Part shown: positions 24,731 through 37,740 of the stretch, piece after piece | Numbering within the stretch: position 1 is the first letter of the stretch | Layout of the letters: each line of letters opens with the position of its first letter | Assembly (NCBI GenBank): GCA_026874595.1 | Contig: CM049316.1 | Location: forward strand, 26,395,339 to 26,459,338 | Source: Sipunculus nudus | Lineage: Eukaryota; Annelida; Sipuncula; Golfingiida; Sipunculidae | Length of the DNA stretch: 64,000 nucleotides | Direction: 5' to 3' | Made by a program: the position numbers and the translations under genes | Notes under the pieces: model-generated | Databases searched by the model: none | Seen by the model: the letters and a program-made list of their open reading frames with translations, nothing else | What the model was told of the DNA's origin: nothing

Positions 24731-24778
<48 letters not shown>
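24731..24778. repeat. (TA)n microsatellite
   Basis: Uninterrupted TA array of about 48 bases. Confidence 0.95.
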
Positions 24779-24781
<3 letters not shown>

Positions 24782-25289
24782 CTTATCTCTAGGCATTAAA
24801 ACAAACACATACAAAACAGAATCCGTTTTTGTAATTACAATTATTGAAATGATATATGAAGTTAAATTTTACTGTGAACAAGATTTTAAAGCAAACTTGA
24901 GTCAAAGGAAACTTTATGGCAGGCTTCGCCCAGCCAAAGGGACCGGCATTATTTGTTGCTTACCGGGATAACAGATTCTGTATAGCCCTTCGCCGTCTGT
25001 CTGTTTGTCTGACTGTGCTTTATAGGCCACAGTTTGGAGGCATCCTCTTTGAAACCTATAGAAGTGGTGTCTTCCCATTGGTTTTGGTCAAAATGGAATA
25101 AGTACAAGTATATATGCTTATATATATACCTACATGCTTGTGTTTTAGAAGATTTTTTTAAATTATAATTTCATTTTAATTTGGAATTTTCATCAATAAA
25201 GTTGTCTGCTCTATGTCTATATAAATAAACCAGATTCGGGAGAAATACTCTGTTTTTATATACCAGAGTACATTCTTATTTGCCCGGCC

Positions 25290-25720
25290 ACAGAAAGCGA
25301 TATGGACACATATCAAATGATATTCAACGAGTGTTATTCGTCATATGGACCATCTCTCAAGATGGATTCTTACAAGAAGGGAGAGTAAACATCTCCGATG
25401 GACAATCACTAGAGACTCATTTAATTATTGTATCTTCTCCTCCAGGAGGGTATGCTTTCATCCCCGTCTGTGTATGTGTGTGTGTTTGTTCACAACAACT
25501 CACACAATCACGAATCTAATGGAATTTTCAGTGCATTTCCGAAATTAAGAACCTACTAAATATTGGTGTAAATCTTCGACATGGTCCGGTTTCAGGAACT
25601 TCATCAATGAATATTCACAAATGTACAGTAATTTAATGCACGAATGAACCTGCATGGGGATAAGCTTATGCAAATACGCATTTTAGGAGCATTTGACAAT
25701 AGGGCCCCCATGCATATTTC
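25290..25720 (+). repeat. Dispersed repeat, copy A
   Basis: Shares ordered blocks with 31770-32170: a GAGGGTAT start, a TGTGTGT-rich stretch with TTCACA, AAACAATCACG or CACAATCACG, AATATTCACAAA, GCACGAATGAACCT, and a terminal GCATGCAAA or TATGCAAAT. It is a diverged dispersed family of unknown class. Confidence 0.6.
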
Positions 25721-25818
25721 ATATTGCAGAATGCATATTTTTGTTCATGATTAATTAGTCATAAATAAGCGCGTCCATTCTGTACATAATAATCACACAT
25801 TCTGCACACTCTGGGCCG

Positions 25819-25824
<6 letters not shown>

Positions 25825-25896
<72 letters not shown>
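25825..25896. repeat. (TA)n microsatellite
   Basis: Uninterrupted TA array of about 72 bases. Confidence 0.95.
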
Positions 25897-25899
<3 letters not shown>

Positions 25900-26625
25900 G
25901 GAATATGGTGCTTTAAAACACAATGGTCCTCTACCAGTATGCATGTCAATTTTTGACATTAAAACTCACATTAAAACTTATATACAGCAAATAGCTACCA
26001 ATTGTTACGCTTAACTCATACTGAAATGCATGATCGAATTAGGGCAGTGAGTGAAGATTTTGGAGCATACAGAAATGTTCGGCGTGACTCTGAGATCCAC
26101 GGGGACATTAGTTAATATTCCTCAAAATTGGACTATTTGTGCCCAGTTCAGCCGTCACTTGCGTAAATTAATCATAATCATTATCTCAGGGTTTTTTTCA
26201 TAATTTGATTTGACTTTTATAACCTAGCAATGACACCAGCTAAATACCAGCAGGATAAGACACTTAATTCCTTCAATTCAAATTATTCAATTTTGTATAC
26301 TTATCAATACAAATTAATTTTATAAATTACACTTCTGCTCCAACCCCCAAGTATCTAAATTCAGATATATTGTTTCAGTGTAACAAAACCAGTTATTTCA
26401 CCGATAATGTGAACCTTGATAGTAGGATACATACATGAAAAGGTATAGGTTATCTCAATTCGGTAAGTTTCCAATGCTTCAAACTTTGGTCCCAAACTGT
26501 GGTTTCGAAAATAAATTGAATAAAATTTCTTTAAAGCGTGTTCCGCACTTAAAGTAGCAACTGTTCACATTTTCAGATCGGCTGCATTTTGGGGAGAATC
26601 TAGCTGTTGACCTTGGAGGAAGTAT

Positions 26626-26626
<1 letters not shown>

Positions 26627-26706
<80 letters not shown>
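26627..26706. repeat. Compound (CT)n(TA)n microsatellite
   Basis: A CT run changes directly to a TA run in the same order as at 1266-1353. Confidence 0.95.
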
Positions 26707-26708
<2 letters not shown>

Positions 26709-27713
26709 GAGTGTTTTCTATTTTATAACCGAAATTATTGATATTACTTAATCTGATCCCGTCTGACGTTTTCATGTATTGCTGTTTAAACAATGGCTGT
26801 CATTATATTTAAATGGTGAATTGCCAAATTAAAACCGAGCCCATTTCATCAAATATTAAATATCATCAACACGATTGCCACCAGCATAATTTAAGTATAA
26901 TTTTGTAAATAGATAAAGATAAATAGAACTTTAGAATAATAATAACTGTATAGAATGATGACTCAAATTTCCAAAAAATGCCATTTATAACAATAATAAA
27001 CATTTTGAAATATAGGTCACATTAACATTAAATTCTACAACCAGTGGTAAATCAAAAGACACAGATATTAAGGTTACGTATTTCTCAATATATTAACGAT
27101 AGTGTAAACGTTTGCATTTTACGGGACTGTTGTAAGAGTATGGGGACTTAAGGAAGAGGGCATTTCAGGTTGTTTTAGGCTGTTTAAATATCATGGAATT
27201 TTGGGGAAGTGTTCAAGACTGGAAATTATTTATATATTCCAAGGAGAGGGCAACCGAATTCATCATAATTTTTTTCCGCACAATGTGTTAAATAGACACC
27301 CCACCCTACCACAAGGGCTATTGGTCTCCTGACAGGGATTTTCCCTGGCTAGTGTCCCTAGGGATATCTGTAAACGTAGACCACCCTGAAATACACGCCT
27401 TTGCAGGACTGGTCAGATTGTCAATGTCTTTCTGACATTGCAAGACCCCTGATCTATATAAAGAATAACTGCAGATCTGTATTTTTTCTTCCGTAGCTTG
27501 CCTCTATAGAAATCGCTTGACAAATCATTTGGTTGGTTCCACGGCCCATGCAGTTTATAATTCCCGATATACCTGAAATAGGACAAACAGACAAAAAAAT
27601 CGCAAAACTAAGATCTTTCTCAAACAATCTGAGAAAATGAAGAAAGGCCAAATCTGAACTTTTTGAGACACTCCTCATGCCAAAGTTCATTATACTAATT
27701 CCCCGAAATGCCG

Positions 27714-27753
27714 CCCCCCCCCCCCCCAACTTTACCCCCCCCCCCCCCCCCCC
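27714..27753. repeat. Paired poly-C tracts (C14 and C19)
   Basis: C14 at 27714-27727 and C19 at 27735-27753 are separated by AACTTTA. They lie about 120 bases upstream of the candidate exon at 27875. Confidence 0.9.
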
Positions 27754-27874
27754 AGGTTCGACACTGTTTGCAGCTAAACACATGGCGCAGCCCGACTGAG
27801 ACTACGTCACATCCTGTAATCCCGTCCGGTAACATAAACGGCTTTTTACAAGTAGTATTCACCACTCACACAAG

Positions 27875-27943
27875 ATGGCAGTCAAATACACCCCACTTGG
27901 CATCATCTGTCTTGATCTGACAGAAGAGGATGCGAAGGGTGAG
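27875..27943 (+). CDS. Candidate first coding exon, product unknown
   Basis: An ATG in a good initiation context (CAAGATGG) opens 23 codons (MAVKYTPLGIICLDL, then TEEDAKGE). They end exactly at a GAG/GTAACC donor in phase 0. The surroundings are less AT-rich than the window average. No following exon was identified and no family is recognised. It could be a chance match, or the first exon of a gene with very long introns. Confidence 0.22.
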
Positions 27944-27953
27944 GTAACCTCTC

Positions 27954-28824
27954 CATAAATTAAAAAAAATATATTATAACAGTCTGTATCCTTACTAAAC
28001 AAATGTTAGACGAAGGACAAGTTACTGCATTAAGATAATTAATTAAATATCAGCTCTCAAGTTTTCAGGAAAGGGTAAAGCGCCTGTGACGCGCAAACTC
28101 GTACTTGGACGCTCGGTTCTGGGGTTCCAAGCGTCCAATGGGACGCGCGGAAATTCTTTCACTTGGAAATGAGAGAATCAGAATTTAGCTCTGTCAGCAA
28201 TGACTTACCGCTGCAAACTCGCTAACTGAAACAAACCATGCAATCGTGTATTTCCCTCTAATCAAATAAGCACATAACAACGCAGCAACGTATCATGTAA
28301 TGATACGAAAATACGTAAGATTACACAGCCCCTCAGATTGTCATAGATGACCTAACATTCGGATGCGCCATATGTAAATGTGCCGCACTAAAATTTTGGC
28401 CTTGTTTTAAATGATTGTTTGTAGCACAAAGGGTCCGACTGCTGAACACATCCATATATTTATACACTAAATAATATACCCCGGCTATGACAAGTATCTA
28501 CACAACGGAGACCCCGAAGGTTGACCTCAAATTTATATTAGCTTTTTGCGCAGTGATTATTTCATTGTCTTTCAGCATTTAATCAGTTGAACACGCATGC
28601 AGCTACACATATCAAACATATCGGCTGTTTCTACTTTTTCATTTTTTTTTTTTTCAATGATGAGAGTTAATGTCCGAGAAACTCAACGAAGTTCTGGCCA
28701 TAGGAACTAGCTTAGTCCATAAATGTATCGCCGGTTGTGGTCACGCCGATTTATTAATTTTTGTCGGTTCGACAATATGTATTTGTTCTTAAAGGGGCCC
28801 ATTAAAATTGGTTTGAATTGCTGG
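27954..28824. other. Intergenic or intronic sequence, nothing recognised
   Basis: No domain, repeat or RNA gene seen. A short inverted stretch with GGACGC and GCGTCC elements lies near 28110-28150. Confidence 0.5.
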
Positions 28825-28875
28825 GTGGTCAATATATACAGGTGGTTTTTAGGCGAGGTGGTACTGTATATATAT
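28825..28875. mobile_element. Transposon-end-like fragment (GAGGTGGT family)
   Basis: The string GGTGGTCAATATATACAG, then GGTGGTTTTTAGGCGAGGTG and ACTGTATATATA, resembles terminal repeats of Tc1/mariner-superfamily (pogo-like) elements. These often end in CAGT next to TA and carry GACCACC repeats. Similar GTGGTCG and GACCACC strings occur at 34545-34600 and 35815-35865. No transposase is present. Confidence 0.35.
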
Positions 28876-28980
28876 TTATAATTTTTAGCTCAGCTGACTG
28901 AAAATTATCCGAGCTGTAGCGATCATTCTTTGTCCGTCGTCCGTCTTTCGTTCTGTCTGTCCGTCTGTCTGTCCTTTTAC

Positions 28981-30310
28981 CAGGCATAAATCTTAACCGC
29001 TCCACTTTGAAACTTGAAACTTGACATCCAGGGGGTCCATGAAAAATCTCCTTGCAAACCTGAAATTAGGTTACCCATATCCTCCGAGCTATGGGCCTCA
29101 GATGTACCCCCCCCCCCCCCCCCCCAAGAAAAAAATAATCAAAAATTTAATACAAAAGCACCAGTATCTGGACAACTCATGCATTGATCACCATGATTCT
29201 TTGCATGCATATTGATCATGAAATGTTTCATCAGTTCCAGCATACTAGTGGCGCCACCTGTATTTTTTTATGCATTGTTTTCTTTATTTTTGAGACCTTC
29301 AAAGATGCGGTCGTTATTTAACAGAGCATAAAATAGTAACCACTGAACCTAAAATCTTCTAATTTAACATGCAGCAAGGCCCATGAATAGTTTTCTAGTA
29401 AACCTGAACTTAGGTCTCTGTTATTCCTATCCTCCGAGCTATGGGGCTATAAGGAGTATCCCCCAGAATAATGGAAAATTTGATACAAAACTTCAAGTAT
29501 CGGGACAAATTATGCATTGATCACCTTGATTCTTTGCATATTGATCATGTAGTTTTCATCAGTTTCTGCAGACTGGTGGCGCCATCTGAATTTTTTCGAT
29601 TTTTTTACACATTTATTCTCTATTTTTGAGTCCTTGAAAGAAGCGGGCTTCTGTTGAGCGGGTACAAATCTTAACCATTGGATCTAGGATCCTTTTACTT
29701 GTCATGCTAAGAGGTCCATATAAAGTCTCCTTGGACACCTGAAATTAGGTCTCTGTTATCCAAATCCTCTAAGCTATGGGGCTAAGAATTAGTCCCCAGA
29801 GGAATTATAAATTTGATATAAATGTATCTGAACCATTAATGCATAAATAAACATGGTTTTTTTGCATACATATTGATAATGGAGGGTTTCTTCAGTTTCT
29901 GCAGACTGGTGGCGCCACCTGAATAAAAAAATTACATTTTTTTTACTTATTTTTGAGATCTTTTTTTTAAGACGTGATCGTCTTTGAACAGGTAACTGAT
30001 GGACCTGAAATCTTCTTTCTTCATACCAAGGGAGAGTCATGAAAAATCTCCTTGGAAACCTAAAAATAGGCCTCTGTTACCCATATCCTCCGAGCCAGAA
30101 GGCTCGTAAGTTCCCCCGAGAATGATAAAAAATTGATACAAAAGCTCAAGTACCTGAATAACTAATGCATTGAACACCATGATTCTTTGCATGATTATTG
30201 ACCATGGGATGTTTCATCAGTTCTTGCATATTGGTGGCAACACCTGTATTTTTCCCAATTTTTTCGAATGTTTTTCTCTATTTTTCAGAAGTCTTTTGAA
30301 AGCACAAGGC
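28981..30310 (+). repeat. Four-unit tandem repeat, about 335-base period
   Basis: Units start near 28981, 29324, 29657 and 29989. Each has the same order of landmarks: a TTAACCxxTxxA start, CATGAAAAATCTCCTTG, TCCTCCGAGCTATGGG, TTTGATACAAAA, GATTCTTTGCAT, TTCATCAGTT and GGTGGCGCCACCTG. Related sequence occurs at 34680-35470 (reverse) and at 48590-48738 with 52902-53080. Confidence 0.8.
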
Positions 30311-33300
30311 AAACATTAACAGTACCTTTCACGATATCCCCCGGGTACAATAGGCATTAACAGCAGCGTGAGTTACAGTCACCTATGGACATTTAAAAGG
30401 TACAAACATTTACAAAATTATGCTTATCATCAACGCCTTAGTTCATTTCGGCTTAATATAAAATTCTGTGGAGACACGATCTTACTGTCGCCAATGGACC
30501 TGTTTTATATGATGTAACGATTCTGGTTGTTATCAAACACAGATCACGTGTGTCTGTTTACCATAACCAGAGGTCCGATCTGCATGGCGTCCGTGTGACA
30601 ACTGTTATGCAAGCAGAAGAAATATGCAATAAAAACAAAAGAAACATCAACTGGGAGCTTGAAAATCTTGATTTATGAAGTTGCGCAGTACGGTGGCATA
30701 CAGGGTTTGTTTATGTTTAGCGTCACTGCCCCTTACCTGTGTGAGATTTTTGTCACTTAAATTGTGTCAAGGAGTAAAAAGTGGTTTTAAAACGAAATAT
30801 TGATATACACCATGGAATTCTAAGGATAAAACAATATATTTCATGTATATTTAATGAACCTGGTATACGAACAGGTCTCTTTAATAAACTTTGATTATTA
30901 GGTAGACCCGACGTGATATGTCGATTGTTGATCAACACAAGAGGATCTATATGGGATTATCTGGAACTTTGGCAATAACAGTAAGAATCATACTATTAAT
31001 ATATATATATTGATATAATTATCAATGGCTCTGAATAGACTAGATACGATTGTCCATGGCTCTGTCAAACAACCGATGTAAAAAAATCAACAAACGTTAT
31101 AGCCTGGTATTCAGGAAACCGAATACATTTTTCGGATTATATTTAAATCGATATCTCGACGAACACGATACAATATACATTTTGAAAGGCTGCAAGATAC
31201 TCCAACTCGAGTTAGATATAGCTACAATAATTTGTGTCCATCATCGAGAAAATGCCGTACGTTTTCTAAAAAAAAGCTTTAGATGTCGTTTTGGGTCCAG
31301 GTACGAGTATATAAATTAATCTTTCCTATTGTCATAACAATGCAAATATTGTATCGATAATCTTGTGCCAATATTCGATATCTAAAATATCGTTATACCT
31401 TTGATATCGATAATTTTCCGGATAACCAGTCTCAATTTTATAGATAAATCGATCGCCGAACCCAGACATGTAATCGATTAATCGGTTATAATATCTTTCG
31501 CGAAGGTCCGCCAAAACCTATTTTTTTAGCATTTTCAATCAGATTTAACGAAACTTGTGATTAAATGGAAGCTTAATCCTGCTATCTAATCGACTGGAGG
31601 CATGGGGTCTGTATTCCGTAATCCTGGATGGTGCGTGTCACGATAAACTGAGCGATACCGTATGTGCTATAGTGCACCGTTTTATATAAAATTTACATCA
31701 AGTTAGACAGCAAATAAAGAATTCCTAACCCCCATTTACAGGGGAGGCGGGGCTCAACGACTTCAAACAGGTTAACAAAGATTGCTGGTCGAGGGTATAC
31801 GAGACTCTCGCATACAGGAATGTATTGGAGAAAATTGCGCGAGACAAATCCTTCGCTGCTTTTCAGTTTTGAGCGTATACTATGCTAACTGCTTCCGCCA
31901 CCGTTCGTGTGTGAGTGTGATGGTGTGTGTCCGTGTGTGTTTATTCACATTATATCTGAAACAATCACGTACGGAATCCGATGAAATAAAGTCAGGGCAT
32001 CTCAGGAATGAGCCAATTAAGTATCGATTAGATTTGGTGTAGGTCCGGCTTATGATCTGCATCCAGGAAGGACTTTCATTAATATTCACAAAAGAGCAGT
32101 CGCATATGCACGAATGAACCTTGTAATATGGGCCAATAAGTGCATGCAAAAGACGTTTCATCCTCTTGCACCATGCAGGATACCTGCTCACATGTTCGGG
32201 CCGTGGTCGGGCGCCTAGTACTTAGAGGAAGTCCGGTGGTTAACTGCAGTACGGCTTGTGTACACCGATAATTTCAAAGTATGAACATCAGCCCGGGTTT
32301 TCATTATTTGCACAATTCTTTTCAAACGTATGCTTTCAATTCGGAGGTGCGCGGCCCTCGGCATCCCGCGAATAGGGAACCCCCCCCCCCCCCATATACA
32401 CACAGACACACACATGCAAACACATGGCGGAGGCTTGCATTCTTTGGAATGTAGATGTCTAGTTCCCAGATGTTTTAGGTCCAGTGGGACAGGGAGCGCA
32501 ACCTGGTTAAAAAGAAGTGTTTGTGATAGGCTTTACATGCCCCTCGCAAAAACAGGAAAGTTCAGCTTAGTGCATGTTGAGCGATAACATAAACACAATG
32601 TTGCGTCATAGATAACTCAAACCATTATCTTTCTTGGTGGGGCACAGCTAAATGGGTTGATTATCATGCTGGGGAAAACAGTTAACACGTACAGTACTAA
32701 AATGTGTGGTTATAGGCTCCTAAGTACAGCACCGACCTATACCAGTGCTCTAGGGTATGTGTGTCACACTCGGAAACAATATAGTCAGGAGACAAATGCT
32801 CACTGACTGTGTCTATGTCCTGCATTTTAACAAAGGACTCATCTACCAAGGTAAGGTGGGTAATTTTGGGCTGTCCCACACAATTGTTGAGCATTGAGAG
32901 TGTGCATACAAGAATACGGTAGTTATCTCGTGTCTACAGGCTATCTAAAGTTGTTTAAAAATGTCTAAATTGGATATGCTTCAACTCTGCCCAGTGTCAG
33001 AGATTCAAGTTAATTCTGAAAAGGGTGTTTTTTATAGGTTGTAAAAAGCCCTTTGAACTGCTATGAGTCTTCTATTTTATTCAATTTTCGAAAACTGCCT
33101 TTAGCCAGGATTTTTTTTTTTTCGATTATTGAAAAGATTCATGATATTCTTTCAAAGACGTAAATGTTCTTAACAGTGTATTCACAACCGATGCAAGGAT
33201 AAATGTCGTAATGTTCCTATAAACAGGTGATTAGACCGACGCTTCTCCTTCTTGTTTATCTGTCCTTGAATATGAGCTAGAAATACAAAAAAAGGGTATG

Positions 33301-34540
33301 AATATGACTGTAAACGCAATCCTACATTAAATTGAAAGCACGGGCGTGGACAAAAAAAAAGTTATTCCTCTTTTACATTGGCGATACAAGACTCCTTCGC
33401 ATCAGATTCTCTTCGCAGATAGGTTCATGGACACTTCTAAGTGTACTATCTTGTCGTATTCTCGTGCCCTTGGCAAACCCTGACAGGTGTATTTCCCCAT
33501 TTTCTGGAACCTATCATTGGGTGCGCCATTTTGTGTACACACTAAAACCCGGATGTTTGATGTCGCATGTTGAAATTTTGGGTACGCCGCTAGTAATTGA
33601 AATTTATTAAATATCGCATGGGCGATGCAGTTACCGTTTCAATTAAACGATTATTCGGTGCATTCACACAGCCGTTACCAAGGAATCGTTAATCACAAAA
33701 TTTAAGTTGCGGACCGGAAGGCTTGGACCAACTGGAACGGACCGCTTATAGCTATACCGAACGAGGACCGCACCGCTTAAATGTTGGACCGGAATACCAG
33801 TTTGTGGTCCGGTCCTGTCAAATATGAGTTAAATATGATTTTAAGGTTTTTAATACCTTGTGTGCAATATCGTCTGACAAATGTTTATGATATCCGATTC
33901 ACTACTTAATTAATTCACAGGCTGTGAGCTATACTGCAGTAGCACTGAATTATACTTGACACGAGACTGTGTTACTGAAAATATAGGCACAGCTGGTAAT
34001 TGTTACATTGTGCAAAACCTACTGTGTTTTATATTCAATTACATAGAACGTTAAGGAGCCGGCATACTCAATGGTACATTACATGTAACAACATAAAGAG
34101 CGCCCTGGCCCCGTTATAAAATAAATATCTAAATGCTTAATAAAGTGTTTTGGCAGGATGTATAAATGGGAGGGCTGCTAATCTGCTTCTAACAGCCGAC
34201 CTATGGTAGGTGATATATTAGTTTCCGGAACACCCTCTTAAAAATCTCGAGAAGCCTTTTAAACCGTTGTAGGGTCTTAGAACCTAAAAAGTTGTCCATT
34301 GATATTTATAAAGCCTTTTCTGATTAAAAAAAGTGTTCCCGGGCTACTGGTGTTTGGTAATACTGATATAGATTTTTTTTATCTTTGCTTATCTTTACTT
34401 ATGTTTACTAACGAGTCTTTTCTCTGTATCACTTTAGGCTTACATCCATGCTGTTATCTCTGACAATGACAAAGGTTGGATTGTAATCTGTTCCTGGTTT
34501 TAACTCGGGTAAAACATCAGAGCTGGTACAGGTCATTATA
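30311..34540. other. Gene-poor region, no gene recognised
   Basis: Short frames occur on both strands (31050-31319 plus, 31332-31514 minus, 33332-33610 plus), without domains or convincing splice sites. The block 31770-32170 is a dispersed repeat copy, and 33700-33830 is rich in GGACCGG motifs. A C16 run is at 32379-32394. Confidence 0.55.
31770..32170 (+). repeat. Dispersed repeat, copy B
   Basis: Diverged counterpart of 25290-25720 with the same order of shared blocks. Confidence 0.6.
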
Positions 34541-34679
34541 TATATATACAGTCCTGACTTGATATTTCGACCCTATATAGACCACCCGGAAACCTTGCAA
34601 TAAGACGGTTTCGTAAACAAGTGGCCCATGGTCCATAACGCTCAGCTGAATTCAAGGAACCATGAACAATGGGTAACAT

Positions 34680-35470
34680 GACTGCCAGAGTGCTAAATAT
34701 CATGCATTTTGCCAATAGACTTGAGATATAGGTTACAGTGACCTTATTCTAAAGCCAGCTCCTACATCTGACTAAAAGAGTGTTAAAATCATGTTCTTTC
34801 ACACAACTTGCAGCATATAGGTCACAGTGACATTATTTCAGATTTCCAAGAAATTTTTACAGGAACCTCCATGGATCTTAATCAAAATGGAAGTCGCTAG
34901 ATCCAACTGTAACCAATCATGCAAATCTGTCCTATCTTGCAGGATATAGGTCACTATGTCCTATTTACAGGTGTCTAAGGAGAATTTTCATGGACCTCCC
35001 TTGATGTCATGTTAAAAGGATCTAGGTCCAACGGTCAGATTTGTGCCCTGGTAACGGACAACTGCTTCCTAAAGGTCTCAAAAAAAAGAAAAAAAAATCT
35101 GTGAAAATTAAATTAAATGCAGATAGCGCCACTGTCTGTAAGATCCGATGAAACCCTCCATGATCAATATTCATGCAAAGAACCATGGCAATCATTCCAT
35201 TATTTATTTAAATACTGGAGCTTTCGGATCATAATTTTAATAATTCTTGGGAGTACTTACGAGACCCATAGCTCAGAGGATATATGAAACAGAGGCCTAA
35301 GGTTCCAGGTTTCCAAGGTGATTATTTATGGATCTCCCTGGGTGTCAAGTCAGAAGATTCAAGATACAATGGTTATGATTTGTGCTCTGTTAACGGACAG
35401 ACAGGCAGATGGACGATGGACGAAGAGTGATCGCTTTAGCTCAGATGACTTTTGGTCAACTGAGCTTTAC
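34680..35470 (-). repeat. Reverse-oriented relative of the 28981-30310 tandem repeat
   Basis: Read on the minus strand, it carries the same landmarks: a TGGCGCTATCTGC near 35120, TCCTCTGAGCTATGGG near 35280, and a GTCCGTTAACAGAGC start near 35395. Its left part carries three AGGTCA-type palindromes (see findings). Confidence 0.7.
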
Positions 35471-35814
35471 AAACGGACTAAACCCATAGAAATTAGCCTT
35501 GACATTCCTACAATATTAGATTCCGACTGCGTCCTGAATTTTAATGACACAATCAAGGTGTGACTCAACCTTGCACCATCTTTACTCTCTTTTGATGTCA
35601 AGAGTCGGGGCTGTGCGCAAAGCGCAAGGGTCATTTGATCCCCACCAGTGAATTGACAATCCGACAGCCTTGCTATCCGACATAAATTGGATATTACATT
35701 TAGTGTCGGATAATCAAGTCACGGTTGTATAATTATATAAATAAATAAATATAAATATATATATATATATACAAAAAAAACAACGAATAGTAAACATGAA
35801 AAAGTGGTTGTTAT

Positions 35815-35865
35815 GTTGAGGTGGTCGCTTAACTGAGGTGGTCGATAGGCGAGGTATATACATAT
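35815..35865. mobile_element. Transposon-end-like fragment
   Basis: GAGGTGGTCGCTTAACTGAG is followed by another GTGGTCGATAGGCGAGG and then TA-rich sequence. It looks like the terminus at 28825-28875. A roughly matching opposite end, with ATAGACCACC, is at 34545-34600, so a small non-autonomous element spanning 34545-35865 is possible but unproven. Confidence 0.3.
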
Positions 35866-36254
35866 ACATATCCCCGGTCAGTCGGGACTTGAACCTAACG
35901 ATTTAAGACAGAAGTTTAAGCTTCCCCACGATCACCTCACAAACACAGTCTCAGATGTCATACAATGGATATAAACATCACAAGACCATAATCATTGCAC
36001 ATGTAAAATATTTTAAGAGAACATAAATCCCCAACTCCGCTCCCTTACAAAAGCAGCATCCATATTAAAATACGAACTTATAATCAATATCCGCCTGATG
36101 GTGGGTTTCACTGAGTCCAGGTCATATTGTACGGTAAGGCATATTAGGCCTTATGTCTCAAGGCAAAGTGTCCTCACTACGGATCAGCATGACCTATATG
36201 TTGTTCATAAAACATTGTTATATCATAGTGAATAAATCATAATCATTCCATGTA

Positions 36255-36392
36255 TTATTATTATTATTATTATTATGGCATAATTATTATTTTTCATTTA
36301 TTATTATTAATTTATTATTATTATTATTATTATAATTATTCATAATAATTATTAATTTATATAAATATAATAATAATAATAATTTTCATAAA

Positions 36393-36445
<53 letters not shown>
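36255..36445. repeat. Imperfect (TTA)n microsatellite
   Basis: Trinucleotide TTA/ATT array of about 190 bases with interruptions and one strand flip (AATAAT near 36370). Confidence 0.95.
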
Positions 36446-36446
<1 letters not shown>

Positions 36447-36639
36447 CTATATAATTAATACGGAGTTGGGGTTTTTCTAGACCACGGTTTACCTGCTTCC
36501 GTTCTGATTTGACTCTACAAATTCGGCAGACGTATCGGTGGTGTGCTCTTCTAGGACAAGTTTGTTTTATTTTGCGGGATAATGCCCCATTAAGCTGAAT
36601 AATTTATAATTTTATTATTTCCCCATTCTTTTGTGCTGC

Positions 36640-37740
36640 AAGGTCCTCCACGCCTGTGACGCTTTTTCAGGAGGCGCTTCGGGGATTTTCCTTGGCCTGT
36701 TATGTTAAGACCGTGGCCAGAGCGCATGTCCAGCCCAAAAGGCATTTCCGTGCAATACGCGGTCACGCGGGTCCTCTTTAATCCCCATTGATCCCCCATA
36801 TTCATTGTATAGAATCTAAAGGAATTTTCTCTCTCGAAATGAAGTAAAGGTTTTTAATCCAAAGACCACATGGCTCCGCTTTCAATGCGAAGGCTTTTCA
36901 GTTTGGTCAACACTGGTCACCGAGTCTTGTGATGTGACCATCGTTTGACAAATTTGAAATCGGTTACAGGTATGTTGATTTTTATACATCCAATAATATC
37001 TTTCCATGATAACCATGGTTTCAAAAGTTCGGCCAAGTCATGTGTTTTATGAAGTTTTATTTTCTAAAAAAGAAGCCCAACAACTTAATTATCATTCGGG
37101 TTGGACGGGGGTTGGGGTCGGGAAAGAGGGGGTGGGGGTGGAGTTCACATATATTTGTTAAGATCCGTTGTCTGAAGGGACGGTGAAACATGAAAAATAT
37201 CAACAGTACATCTTTAAGTTCATAACGGCCCGAGTATAGAATTCGGTCTTCATTTCCAAGATGGGTCTGAACTGACTGGACTATCTCATATCGGTAGTAA
37301 TCAACATAAGCCATGACATGCCTGATGATATGACATTGACATGCCTCTTCTCCATTAAATGAATCCTAACCGTCCGTTTAAACCCATAACCTCGTCGATG
37401 AAGATCGATTTCTTTACTCGCTCCAAGATAACAAACCAGAATCTGTAGTCAGGGCGTACAGACCTCCAAAAGAATCTCCCTTAATATCAGTCATGTATTC
37501 ACGTGTATGCGTTTCATGTGTGAACTCTGTCATGCTTCAGTAACATTAGTGCACCTTGCGAAAGGCAGAACAAATAAATACGAATGGGTGGCTTCCACAC
37601 GGGGGAAAAAGGAATGGTCCTTTATCATAATGGTTAATAAGAAAATATATATTGTTGTGATTTTTATTACCTCTAAAATGAAATGGACTATTGATATGTC
37701 TTTACCCTAACCCTCTACAAATGTTCAGCAAAACATTTTC
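36640..37740 (+). repeat. Duplicated block, copy 1
   Basis: Shares ordered landmarks with 37741-38400: CACGCCTGTGACGCTTTTTC and AGGAGGCG, then AATCCCCATTGA, TATGTTGATTTTTATACAT, AGTTCGGCC, a CCTCCAAAAGAATCTC segment, GATTTTTATTACCTC and CTCTACAAATGTTCAGCAAAA. Confidence 0.65.

Larger units (their letters stand above)
24436..27713. other. Gene-poor region with microsatellites
   Basis: No recognised gene. It holds (TA)n at 24731-24778 and 25825-25896, a compound (CT)n(TA)n at 26627-26706, and a repeat block at 25290-25720. A short minus-strand frame at 24351-24581 and another at 27454-27783 have no identifiable domain. Confidence 0.6.

Noticed and set aside
31050-31514. Adjacent plus and minus frames near 31.0-31.5 kb
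   Set aside because: Low-complexity AT-rich translation without domain or splice evidence.
33332-33610. 92-codon plus-strand frame
   Set aside because: No recognised family, no neighbouring exon or supporting signal; probably an old repeat.
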